From: CAZSBB01 sp964605235
GTDB lineage: Bacteria; Planctomycetota; Phycisphaerae; Phycisphaerales; Phycisphaeraceae
Assembly: GCA_964605235.1 (NCBI GenBank)
Contig: CAZSBB010000007.1
Span: 62,001-126,000, forward strand
Length of the DNA: 64,000 nt
Reading direction: 5' to 3'
Part shown: in pieces, positions 47,301 to 49,980 of the stretch
Layout: each line of letters starts with the position of its first letter
How positions within the stretch are numbered: the first letter of the stretch is position 1
Program-made: the position numbers and the translations under genes
The notes under the pieces: generated by a model
Told to the model about the DNA's origin: nothing
The model's database searches: none
The model's input: only the letters and a program-made list of their open reading frames with translations

Positions 47301-49921
47301 TACCGGCTGATCAACTGCCCGCTTTGGTGCTGGTCGACGGCTTGCCTGCAGGCGCCTATGACGTGACGCTGCAGCTCACGGCGGTGGTGGATGGTATGAC
47401 GACCACCACCTCGGACACGCTGGTCGTTCATGCTCGACCGCCGCTGCCGGTCATCGAAGTTGCCCAGCCCGACGCCGGCCTGTTCAGCGCCAGCTTGTTC
47501 AGCGCCAATCTGACCGGCTTTTCCACCCAGGCTTTCGCCGCCACCGAGGCGATCACCCGCCTTGAAGGTCACGCCGTAAGTCTCACCGCGCTGGCGCTCG
47601 CTCCGGATTTGCAGGAAGTGGTGACCTACGCCTGGCAGGCGCTCAACCCCGCCGGCGCGGTGATCGCCACCGGCAGTGGGGAATCGTTTGTGTTTACCCC
47701 TGCGGACCAAGGCGATTACCTGGTGGTGGTGACCGCCACAGACAGCCAGAACCTCTCCGCCAGCGCGCAGCAACTTATCACCATCAGCAACGCAGATCCC
47801 GAATTGACGCTCACCGCTACGCCGCCTGCCACGCTGGCGGTCGGTACGCTCTGGAACCTGGCGGGTTGGGTGACGGACCCCGGCGTTGACGACATTCACC
47901 ATCTGACGGTCGACCTGGAGCGCCAGACCAGCCCCGGCAATTACGAGTTGGTGGAACACCTGTTGTTGACTCAGGTGAGTGATTTCGCCCTGCAGCGTTT
48001 CGTGAGTGAAACCGGCGCCTACCGCCTGACCTTGCACGCTCAGGATCTGGATGGCGGCGAGTCAGCCGTGGAGTTGTTCTTCACCGCCGCGGCGCAAGCC
48101 GACCAAGGCGTCATCGCCGGGCGCGTGTGGTCCGATCTGGACCGCGATGGCATGCAATCATTCGCGGAGTCCGGACCCGATGGCGTTGAGGTCCGACTGC
48201 TCGATGTCGCCGGCTCCGTGGTGCGAACCACCACCACGCAGGCCGGCGACTATCACTTTGCCAACCTGTTGCCCGGAACCTATCGCATTCAGGTGATGGC
48301 GCCGGCGGATCACCGGTTCAGCCCGCGCGCTGCCGGTGAGGATCGCAACCTCGACAGCGATGTGGATGTTGTCCTGGGCCGGAGCGCCTTCGTCACCTTG
48401 AATGCCCAGGACCCGCCGCGGCTGCTGGATGCGGGCTTGTATCCGCTGCGGCCCCAGGTGCAGCTGTCGGGTGCGGGACAGAGCATTCAAGCGGGCGACG
48501 AATCGCCGGCGCTGGCGGATCACACCGACTTCGGCGGCGCCACCCAAGGCGATCCGCCGCTGACGCGCACCTTCACCGTGCAGAACACCGGCGACGCGCC
48601 GTTGCTGGTGCAGAACCTGACGCTGCCCACCGGCTTCTCCCTGCTGGAACCGCTGGTGACCTCCCTGGCGCCCGGCGCCAGTGACAGCTTCACCATCCAA
48701 CTGGGGACCGCTGCGGTCGGATCCGTGCAAGGCATCGTCACGCTGCAGACCAATGATCCTCTGCTGGGCGATTTCACCTTCACCATCGCCGGCACGGTTG
48801 CCGCACCCGGTGTGCAACGGGTCTACGCCGACGACCTGCTGGCGGTCGCAGGCGGGACGGTGGCATTGGAGCTGCATTACGACACCACCCCAGCCGATCC
48901 GAGCACCTTTGGTCTGGGCCTGCGCATCCATTACAACGCTGACCAACTCACCTTCCAGGGTTTGACGAACCTGCTGCCGGTGGGAATGCTGGGGCAGGAC
49001 CTGGAACCCCAACCCGACGACGAGGATTTCGATCACGATCCCGGCACCGACCACTTTATTCTGGTGTCCTGGCTCGATGTCGCAGGCGCCTGGCCCGGTG
49101 GGGCGCTTCCGGCAACTTTGCTCACCGCCCAGTTCACCGTCAACCCTGACCTGCAGGCCGACGACACGGCGACGCTCAACTTCACCGCCAGTTCCGTCGC
49201 GCCCGGGCATACCTTCGCTGGCGCACCGGTCACCATCACCGTCCAGAACCTGACGCTGGATGTCGATCAGGATGGCCAGACGGATGCCCTGACCGATGGC
49301 GTGCTGATCGGCCGCTACCTGTTTGGCTTCCGCGGTCCGGCGCTGGTGGCGGGCGACCCGTTTGGCAATCTTGCCCAGCGCACCGACGCCCAGCAGATCG
49401 CCAGTTATCTCGACAATGCCGCCGCCCTGCTGGATGTGGACCAGAATGGCGCGTTCGACGCCCTGACCGATGGCGTACTGATCGCCCGCTATCTGTTCGG
49501 CTTCACCGGCGCAGCCCTGGTGGCGGACAACCCCTTTGGCGCCGGGGCACAGCGCGTGGAAGCGACGGCGATCGCCGACTACCTGCAGCAGTTTGATTTC
49601 AAAGCCGAGCCTGCCCAGGTCCAACCCTTTTCCGCCGAAAATGAGGAGGAAAAGGACGCACCGATTGCCATTCTGCTTTCCCAGACAACGCCCTCCGAGC
49701 CGGCGGCGCCAGTCGACGCGCCTCCTCCGCCAGCGCCCACCGTTTCCGCCGCCGTGCTGTCCGCAGCCGCAGCATGGCAGTCTGGTCAGGCCAAACTCCA
49801 GACGATCACCGTTGGCTCCGGGCACCTGGCTCCCTCCGCGGTCCTGCAGTCCGACCAACAGGCGGCCCGACGACGGGTCAAACTCTACCTGACGCCAGTT
49901 CCAGTGGCTGAACAGTGGTGA
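23336..49921 (+). CDS. Giant LEPR-XLL mosaic surface protein (8861 aa) with RTX, FG-GAP, LRR, LamG, cohesin-like and dockerin modules
   Basis: One uninterrupted frame encodes 8861 residues, on the order of 0.9 MDa. The basic N-terminus ends in the LEPR-XLL motif LEALESRILLS (residues 52-62), a planctomycetal signature thought to mark exported giant proteins. In rough order follow: a peptidoglycan-binding domain (about 750-812), a jelly-roll-like domain (about 820-970), long beta-rich repeats with alternating S/T-x-x-x-L and LxLxD patterns (about 1000-2870), RTX repeats (2890-3990), two or three pre-peptidase C-terminal-like domains (4290-4680), FG-GAP repeats (5035-5550), leucine-rich repeats (6045-6230), a Gly-rich region (6420-6800), an SdrD-like B domain (7220-7285), LamG (7380-7590), Ig/PKD-like modules (7590-8250), SdrD-like B, choice-of-anchor D, cohesin-like and two dockerin repeats (8255-8755). 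A GAGAG precedes the ATG. It is likely a calcium-stabilised cell-surface adhesin or scaffold. Confidence 0.92.
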   Translation: MQGQSVNGFTDIKHHWWLLRHLFQPRTGPNRRQRRLLKARRGAAGRVRPATLEALESRILLSSAPVVNSDAFSVKYLTDGYSTTVLQPLVEEFTFEATADALGFTPDYVVFELGDLTFTDARAGDGWSAAFDIHSLDAGQHHLRVTAYHKLNLPDVPEGGALNFTYQSQGVVDVLALPEWMLDSQLGDDAPGDYVLKSTITAAKYDALTGYYFAVDVVNLHEGATLPDDFKFAFDTPFGSLTLLDLSNAFTGVEVTTRLAFSRSLSGLVTVLPQATEVELSSYVLDIPIFSFDVEPNVTLYVPAQPSQFLKDAGVSLSGQINWGLTPEIDQTTLDLTGGVGAGITIQNLGFSGLAVPFAKAVIPVPAFPAVTVDLAVGLAVGSKYDLTLNWLPDQEVVYNSKFTTTIGLQGSAAADLLQGLGKLTLSVLGGVELNRIASTDPGTHQITYRAPARATFEVGLKTNMLWGWGPSTSLWKGQIASEPWDLINSQAVQLDPIVPDLPAELFNPSTYLDDAQRQVFAVEFADEQPPQSVQLHLYDPQRPDWDAALPFVALDVDHDGVWTYTADPTLDLAAFSTDAVFVFIARTADGQLINAPALPLRLIHEAAARQGDVASFNLRQIFGGLTFNWNPTDPGLVTVAGQSHPLRVKTDARGDRQLYYLNSQNQEQWIGTAFMHRDVPNGAFAQTGRFYFAPAPGFAGELDIPLYIDFGLANATTAQQRRLRLTIAQGYTTAGANSVRNDGSAVAIASVQQRLRYLGITGDANTPLVVDNLSGPQTVAAIRRFQAMVGLPQTGMVDEATEALLDAAVQWSTAAPGLIFNGTFISAAGQAAIPGWNAGSASHRALIEQDGQQRRYLRFDAQGFRREANRVVVPVDAWGLLLDLRLLDGSVGDDRLRITLAGAAGPVVQELTLAELLATPGADEQFTTVRVELPPAAQGQTGTLKLELVDGGDQTLTAVLGVDNLRLASSGEELRQLADAVEQWADEVDQAQSIQDAEIQAQTSRALPGVGGQTRERLSIAEVIRQALADELRKLADKAKTLDQVEAALEQVRIPGLNLIIDATLDRDALRRGELRLVLDLTASHTTAETLSFASDPERDGGFALDVATPVDLQTTLTIDDLVLALNPQPAEGESTFDIDVAALTLQLAAQTDDLDAAARIGFGEALVENGQVDFNLSLVWNIADAQFHVADARLDAMLPVASSLGGLSLGSGVATMTTGAGGLLAGDLRFDFDGDFHQNFDALNQMSATQIVDGLEQMAGRFTDLSGLLGQPLPFGQSFLVGDALDFGAALADLLLHPLQSVRLTASGFAPLNGRLTQDLTLQIHLNGAADPITVTLTAAATQTFTSTQELTDALNAGLALAFADTGYQAAVTLAGGKLLLDFTGAVEQVRMRNGAALGFDADQSAQGLAFASVQEMDRLLDQALGRPVAVNYDSQLQRVTFTLPDFLHQAATWAAPLTFDTDLGPLAAITTDGTAQVSAVIGGGLQFGFDLLPLGAGVPLLTAQTLLRELNGGAGVLHRAADAGAADLHITLSDGSQLALDLRSLGANASLDDLRLALDQQSNQRLVLGWTGHQLTLTDTTFAANQSRAAQFSVAPAEGSPLGLSLGLIGTDDDGVGVLTGKALHGQTLADRLFVQLADWEGQVQVQAPQFDAQAMLGPVALGVDDGSLQATVAAALQLNGGQPVFLSQLASALLDADAPLIDLTVTGSAALALPVVLSGLEELVTLEQDAGVFVTWPTMFDSQTSQLSTDSLRVVTRGLENVKFFEGLSLDGLTERTLLVDLPDWDVSAPGSLHLTHQDGSTSTIDLSGLADNTSFVLADLQQAVREQSQSRALLSIHDDGRRLVLTDFTSGSMAFQAGATSGAARLGLAHSDLTDGAADGAITGDALVAAGLLAGLTQVADLLHRLRADGLLNQDLPLVGQSINELLAYAVEFDAKLADYRAAPAATLQQLEADLQRIFGAGAALSLAGSKILRLDLPVQSAANAQTALALDLSTGELGDLFGLDAGGRLAVNATAGLNLALGIDLRDSAQPQVFLFPDTDLELTAALAADDLSFKANLWKFTGQLTGAANLGAALTVRLEDLNHDGRIDLISELVNQFGQVVNVDAAGVGSAQFAVEILGAARGQLAVDIDLSRPENWAQVTQTPDLSSLLPDFSSFSTGSGALLMALQELLDGEVLGVELPLIGPALRQAGQIIGPLVEPIAFVVGGGDAQEVRDALFDALTTNGVNALLSRDGLPVLDTRDVQIVQSGDDTRFLLTLGGTDTLANLDLDSTAALPGLGLELEGQLNVDVSWALPLGIGFNPNDGVYLFLDPTVGDDLSLALDVTLPNATLMGELANFLSVQVQDAGTLLHAAFSVDLQDEGDGDGKVFLRDILSGNLGADFTVVLNDGVGQPDNDDVVLQLVAGFANDGGKLPQFRATLGIDWDATLSSAGGSRWDGLPDITFSQVQLGVGSFLSDLLGGAIGRIQQVLEPVQPIIDFLTGDIPLLDKLGIHLKVMDAARYFGEGYDTALAFVERLDDLLDLAAKLDRLQVSAGNEVWINLGDFSVNGRQAQSARAVGQLSPNVTASAFTALGAPALDLEGLITAADNALPGTVLQNGLDLSGGGFHFEFLESPASAFRLLLGQDVSLVEYDLPTVNLSFGYSQYIPIAGPLGARIGGSVGIQLNLGFGYDTLGIRHFRDTGQAGDLLDGFYVKDRAGVGSTGKDRDEVILKAGLTASAELNALIAKAGVGGGVFAEIGFNLNDPNDDGKVRFDEMARIIDHNPAYLFDVRGELYFELFWYVKVLFFKKEGSLARVTLFDFNAERPPLPPLPEAARVTAAPPQLFEVIDGQLLLNMGDRAGLRLNGNTQDGDEDFEVSQRNGSLYVSAFGLDQRVDQPVTRIIANGGAGDDRIVIASGVTVAATLEGGAGNDWLVGGDGADTLRGGAGQDTLIGGLGDDQLAGGSGHDLLRGGFGADELWGDAGDDVLLGEADNDRLWGGAGQDRLEGQAGHDVLLGGDDDDVLDGGADHDLLFGGAGRDQLLGGAGNDIAIGGEGDDQLEAGLGLQHVLVGGAAELVYQVLDPDTDPLEMRFTQDMDAATAAQWTGSFDLLTDGGAYPVMLTPGSGSDANRIAGGLGVDWIWGGTGADVINAGGGDDVLIGGDGDDSLNGEAGNDVVLGQNGNDNLHGEGGQDLLIGGAGADLLDGGLGADVLLGDNGEYHPDTVLEAAVWGSQDWLIYPQWPGAWTPQRAAVLGAEQGEGNDRLDGGDGDDLLFGGGGDDELVGGRGQDLLLGHAGADRISDSSGASVVEGGAGNDWITTGDLADQIDGGEGDDYIVSGGGDDTVDGGTGNDEINGGAGDDWLDGGEGNDTLRGEAGNDTLIGGWGMDWILGGDDEADAAVNVIWGDLIDLNADVPLGNHADRITGGRGRDVVHGGTGADQITGGLGDDELHGDAGDDRIFGNVGADQLFGGAGADSLNGDAGDDHLLGGDGDDSIWGGEGDDLILGGNGQDQLYGGAGADLLSGGDAPQWSGVIISATAWIAPNRIDAYFTRGSFAGRSQTNDDPGDGQDTLSGGGGNDWLFGGGDRDTLDGGAGEDYLDGGAGDDLLLGGAGGDLLRGGANDDELHGGDGLDQLFGDAGSDYLFGDARSLTDDLDRRQLLDGGEGADYLFAWYPTADLHDEYTLGDELRGGAGGDYLYGNLGNDLIYGYGPVEPLTGAIRDGDKDFIHGDYLAGPLYLRNEQAATLGGADILVGGPDTDQLFGGGGNDELYGGRDGDWLEGQDGQDRLYGGHGVDTLVMDLSADYQVDGDILDGFGFDLPALPLLRSQDDALDLLLIQGDQRPDLNDRIEVTEQSSGQLQVNYNGQAYQLVWKDDAGTPLVEQIQIAGLLGHDRISVDLSTATIAALAGLTAGAWVTDLAGGPGNDIIFGTAGRDLIDGGLGSDDLYGLGGNDQLWGDLGGGDRWADHDRLFAGQGDDDLLGGQGGNELYAWSFHPLADLLPATPGLSWSDRLYDAAGNLRLLADPGLETFGVFLDSTGALTNLPTNGAARENTGVNRMLGAENPNRSDVLYGGTGLDFLYGNGGGGITGDQIIGYLGSPFAADGQAIPGTEGQEWKAYARASDRVWYVPLTDGNDQVRLALDTDPSSPTYLHHFLVQTTLDDSGRTLGDTLKLRWNGINAREEGDAGVLRTNDQARAELLLDPNLHGDPVTGQVAAAAGERALTNYLLAPSVAALLGSEEDYVAILLDAGAGDDRITISGTVGKAVWVDAGAGDDQVTFEENRAVIYPDATDQGVLGSMYRNDDWTTAATLGAGALSSSHVFTNLTIDYADLQVGDWYRINLGQAGRAGDLLSGMVRSDIGAGNLGLELFALPAGLASLDVALRAGTDALDLAGLAAGEYLLHVTAPVGDGGLGEITTYDLELALPYDRDQTEYVSAVYPVGRLGEIEQLTGLTLHAPGDEDRFQFQLPQVGTPADAVFASVAGGGTVTLTLLNPSGFLVLDAQGQPITATGAAPRLELTDLPHGDYVVSVTSSAGIQRYTLNYATATMEPAGNDSQAQAYVLPPLGGMAPLRHQALAADAASWFRFNLAATGQPDQAFLLRALESVTPGSTQRRATDIVLGLTLRDAAGAVVRQLDMQPRTDLVLELQDLPAGDYYLEIDLGDGQQLGTRQVTFDLLSLAYDVQQRTLDLATVQTVDLRWMPEVSLRHVTLGGAGNDQLVGGSGEDWLLGGAGNDVLVGGLDYQAQDLLFGGEGDDLFQIWPDDLPTNNAGLAYDNGSADRFFGGAGHDRVVYQGGDVEAGVPVRDFLAIGYDRFLGRYRLAALVYDPTLENGQQPAFLLDEHDEFLIRYAYFRADSVEGMTIDTRAGDDVVHADPGFALAQQTWGVASGDVQAGAVVFADLEILGGAGRDWLWGGAGDDRITGGTGKDFLAGGPGNDRIQGNAGDDEIAGDYPHPGGDSDDPNPYPFPYGFSLIPRGTPDDPQALTSGFVHQTFGSSDRLGYRYELVLPTADQATAPLTAYLEDELQLGDAPALDGVAAGQQLSQIIPVGDFNGDELDDFLVTGNAGDSYLLYGPVLPELLFRTQARSDRADELRQLAERGRAGVSYLTDYDDDALLADEAALYRIEGLADVIFAADLGRPASTQGDIDGDGRGDLVFYQRDNVAQTLTIRAYLSGQQAAALPRVLSHSVPADWQVTTSYPALASAETSVDVAVVSLGMGDVLADIVVVVGAALGAVTGHVYGGTMITGGFPQHYSLNADATDRAAIAADPTLGGTGWSQVTAPSELQLIPVGDVNGDGAGDLVVFDARFALLSHAEQGSRSVGRAYLMLGVEYAGKPGNSNTLDDNATRIWQGVNLSGVVALGDLNGDGRDEIGLLQDGTSADDPGGLFVVWGAGLIPQYASAFIAPIITIADAPTFMDPQQRAGHTLDLMLPSAWLRGAATVEGWQATAADFDGDGQSELVVLDPQTNQVRVFSGTVLAGATLAQPLTLELDDPALNALTLWAEGTPASLTDLPRAPNIDLNGDFRADLVLAAALADPVLIADVNGDGQADFETTDLQVQATLNPTDAGRVYVVFGQSPHLQELPWISTDVEPLTNRSLAGRDLLVEPSNGQPFVYGNAGLYGQADPQGYRLYSQDAAGQWFRFSIAGDGQIGNQLRLLLETEGGQVSRPATAAQVPLGSVSNVVSDIQRLVLTAGAWSLVDNYASSGAVLRQATDEQLALTLDLQSLLPLVERPDLLAQMLLQVSFTRAAGQPAATVWAEVLNSAADVSGELQLDGLSLPATRFNPVSAEIAGNVTSGQLAMDLAPAVREALAAGLTRLTVRLSTSAPDAIALNKNLKVIPSFNDRPGLVAQIYSAAGRLMSYTAASVLDLRDLPAGDYYLQVFNPHPEVFDDAQLAFRIEIAPPRLGDADPQRDQDDLRGGEGQDTLDGGGFADRIFGGRGLDWFVAESSEIRDWTRFAGEASNGVWNEAAKYTTASRSAEARRAPYAGDEQSQPYHIDNPAIEFGSVDLERLVAQALGLGLDIEWEPLNPEAPRRVARRPIVATDMTTLLELDLRGLTGSLVGLEHATNVQILSLPDSNLDSLEPLSRGYRVGRADEGELGLRHLRLLNLDGAAPGSAAGLGVDLGSLLATLPQLEYLSANLTAPAVIPTDPVTVMSQTWTGDDLRWLNLSYRYSNDVAALMGLTSLEYLALDHNLIDDVAALATLTGLRQLNLRQNRISDIGALAGIWTLDDNSDRFIASDLWNTTADEAWFNDAAHLLPADSNERALYDFAGLPDGVYDIYATWRADPQLSTAAVLGASPRQVITDLQDVFNPSLTRPQTSIMYPDAPGDVIIDTDAGTITGDDDNPYTFYGQPFQLALTIDEDQTVGILSFLFEGDLTIGSDTIIARGTHAVSIQATGDIFLHPDARVSVSADNATPGAGGGGAGGAGAGGTGGAGGAGGAATAGGAGGSGAPSMKTRSAFHIYFGSPQAGGTGQAQNAGTGGNLGTAGGSGAGGGVGLGGMAGGAGGVGGSYGWGGTNAPGGAVNMPGGHAGVGEGILSYGGSGVDGQNGQNGQDAPAANAGANGAAGQHQAARTLDLTAGGGGGGGGGGSGGGGGGGGASGAAGGGGGGGGSSPESWQYYWVFSREWHRAGGGEGGAGGSGGAGGIGGSGGAGASGGVGGAGAGAIELVANGRIIANDVTLDAMGGRGLEAQQASAGSAGGMPLQGQLGEQGTDGDTKNLKQGGLGTRVITGGDGGHGGDGGDGGVGGSGAAGAAGGLGGGGAGGTIKLYASIVETNQDTVVNTAGGVGGSTGASGRFILADNLIDPTALNANAALAGIDLTSTRLDAFAGAMAANPFLGGVNTPMIPDLSTGPEAFGLLTDGLTGNLMRASDLLSTDLLDQAVGASMAAIRVDRGPAGYDDDYRGFDMVLLVNLTDHPLDLPELGIDYEATALLVGGAFGDPVFGDGLDDVLTRLPAGAVYATLIPDRGDEVAARVTFSFDAQGARPTQSALLQDGDVIFLDRLAGGAIIDQTLAPNDLTRLNQAWELAGSVQVQAGQPVQIDLRQDAAASGLLAADAVMLQRQGSPADSLQWLDLGFNPLNSAAQDLHAADLQTDGVSVELTANLHAPQFTPGASTGWFFFDTSGGYNHALHAFDGVWSDADGDALTLSVRSSTEAVTAVLANGQIEIAAPQAFVGSAWITVTAEDGPAGAGDYRGRSTEQTYLYMQGVSGVAGTLTEITTGQPLAGFAVYVDLNGNEIADANEPITLTDDDGHYQLVGLPGNLTQVPVRAAAAVEAPATLAVVSPGLVTPDVQVQLDAVVDITLNGLPFIDQVLDEGTHLNPVAVLNPPTGYANPTSLTWRVVNQDTGQDEFIDAYVAPSPGTGTSGRILLPNTNPPFGVNPQGWVNGDFTLEGWFQLDRQFLNPGQPVQSVSLLTLTGSPAGGTAAVILSVDSWGRLRLNAGDGTGRSYFTLPDAVPWNQWVHLAAVVDDSGTVSLLVNGEPQRVLVPVPTTGALNVTRPLGFIGTGGIAGAPLVGVHDVRIWDSARTAAEVSAGMHADPAGALDSLQAWYPADEASGVVVLDHSGKNRNATMQLGAVRRNDGILLHNEGRYEIILTAVFGGQSYTASRSVTVRDVAAELAIAATSAAVQPEGSTFSFAPTLFDDPGLNDVYDYQWSVQRLTDSGGQTYEVAMPELERRGIAYASDPVALDFSATLADEGAYRVRLTVTNQTNGERVSAFTDVQATDVLPVINRIDVSGSEALQPLLEGQVLNPAASLVFLADPPLPAVDNNPDQLTYAWTLAQAGEVLFTSSTASLVVNALPAGEYQLVLVARDDDGNEVTQTRTFRHNAAPLPGIAAPQGLEVLLGRSLTFLGQYADVDGDAENPAARQWTLRRDGAVVSTGLQVDGDELTVTPTLVGQYTLEYTTTDNQGAVGSSILAFSVLPVPTPSLIVPQAWVSQTTQVLAQFAGFDSAVDRVNVSWLVQAGNEVVAQQQAANVPADQLPALVLVDGLPAGAYDVTLQLTAVVDGMTTTTSDTLVVHARPPLPVIEVAQPDAGLFSASLFSANLTGFSTQAFAATEAITRLEGHAVSLTALALAPDLQEVVTYAWQALNPAGAVIATGSGESFVFTPADQGDYLVVVTATDSQNLSASAQQLITISNADPELTLTATPPATLAVGTLWNLAGWVTDPGVDDIHHLTVDLERQTSPGNYELVEHLLLTQVSDFALQRFVSETGAYRLTLHAQDLDGGESAVELFFTAAAQADQGVIAGRVWSDLDRDGMQSFAESGPDGVEVRLLDVAGSVVRTTTTQAGDYHFANLLPGTYRIQVMAPADHRFSPRAAGEDRNLDSDVDVVLGRSAFVTLNAQDPPRLLDAGLYPLRPQVQLSGAGQSIQAGDESPALADHTDFGGATQGDPPLTRTFTVQNTGDAPLLVQNLTLPTGFSLLEPLVTSLAPGASDSFTIQLGTAAVGSVQGIVTLQTNDPLLGDFTFTIAGTVAAPGVQRVYADDLLAVAGGTVALELHYDTTPADPSTFGLGLRIHYNADQLTFQGLTNLLPVGMLGQDLEPQPDDEDFDHDPGTDHFILVSWLDVAGAWPGGALPATLLTAQFTVNPDLQADDTATLNFTASSVAPGHTFAGAPVTITVQNLTLDVDQDGQTDALTDGVLIGRYLFGFRGPALVAGDPFGNLAQRTDAQQIASYLDNAAALLDVDQNGAFDALTDGVLIARYLFGFTGAALVADNPFGAGAQRVEATAIADYLQQFDFKAEPAQVQPFSAENEEEKDAPIAILLSQTTPSEPAAPVDAPPPPAPTVSAAVLSAAAAWQSGQAKLQTITVGSGHLAPSAVLQSDQQAARRRVKLYLTPVPVAEQW
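25584..25770 (+). other. Peptidoglycan-binding domain within the giant protein
   Basis: Residues around 750-812 read SVQQRLRYLGITGD, then LSGPQTVAAIRRFQAMVGLPQTGMVDEAT. This is the three-helix PG_binding_1 fold, with its conserved V-x-x-L-Q/R-x-x-L-x-x-L-G opening and G-x-V-D-x-x-T close. It could hold the protein on the sacculus. Confidence 0.8.
32011..35290 (+). repeat. RTX (hemolysin-type) calcium-binding repeats
   Basis: Dozens of tandem nonapeptides of the form GGxGxDxLxG (GGAGQDTLIGG, GGDGDDSLNGE, GGAGADSLNGD) form several blocks separated by short non-repeat inserts. Each pair of units binds Ca2+ in a parallel beta-roll that folds only outside the cell. Shorter RTX blocks recur at about 37440-37590, 38030-38165 and 41085-41160. 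Confidence 0.93.
38440..39990 (+). repeat. FG-GAP / VCBS-type integrin-like repeats
   Basis: At least six Ca-binding loops of the form D-x-N/D-G-D-G-x-x-D are spaced along this part: VGDFNGDELDDFLV, QGDIDGDGRGDLVF, VGDVNGDGAGDLVVF, LGDLNGDGRDEIGL, AADFDGDGQSELVV and IADVNGDGQADF. The spacing fits blades of an integrin-alpha-like beta-propeller. Confidence 0.88.
41470..42035 (+). repeat. Leucine-rich repeats, internalin-like
   Basis: Units such as LLELDLRGLTGSL, LRHLRLLNLDG, LEYLALDHNLIDDVAAL and LRQLNLRQNRISDIGAL follow the LxxLxLxxNxIxDI pattern. A golvesin-like segment (YDFAGLPDGVYDIYATWRAD) follows at about 42150-42220. Confidence 0.85.
42590..43745 (+). repeat. Glycine-rich low-complexity region
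   Basis: About 385 residues are dominated by Gly, Ala and Ser (GGAGGAGG-like and GGGGGGG runs). They are interrupted by short ordered islands: SMKTRSAFHIYFGSPQ, SPESWQYYWVFSREWH and AIELVANGRIIANDVTLDA. The islands match the beta-helix rungs on either side, so the Gly-rich pieces may be loops inserted into a beta-solenoid. Confidence 0.85.
45480..46115 (+). other. LamG / concanavalin A-like lectin domain within the giant protein
   Basis: The segment DFTLEGWFQLD, LLTLTGSPAGGTAAVILSVD, WNQWVHLAAVVDDSGTVSLLVNG and VHDVRIWDSARTAAEV has the strand order and the conserved W-V/T-H-x-A-x-V core of LamG-type carbohydrate-binding domains. Confidence 0.85.
48820..49600 (+). other. Cohesin-like domain plus two dockerin type I-like repeats at the C-terminus of the giant protein
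   Basis: VAGGTVALELHYDTTPAD, LGLRIHYNADQLTFQGL and TLLTAQFTVNPDL follow the cohesin beta-sandwich. Two dockerin-like repeats come next: LDVDQDGQTDALTDGVLIGRYLF and LDVDQNGAFDALTDGVLIARYLF, each with a D-x-D-x-D/N-G-x-x-D calcium loop and a following helix. Dockerins bind cohesins in cellulosome-type assembly. About 105 low-complexity Pro/Ala/Gln-rich residues follow the second repeat. Confidence 0.8.
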
Positions 49922-49980
49922 GCCGATTGTCATGAACCAGAGCATGGTCCATCTTGCCCGGAAACGGATTGGAATCTGAC

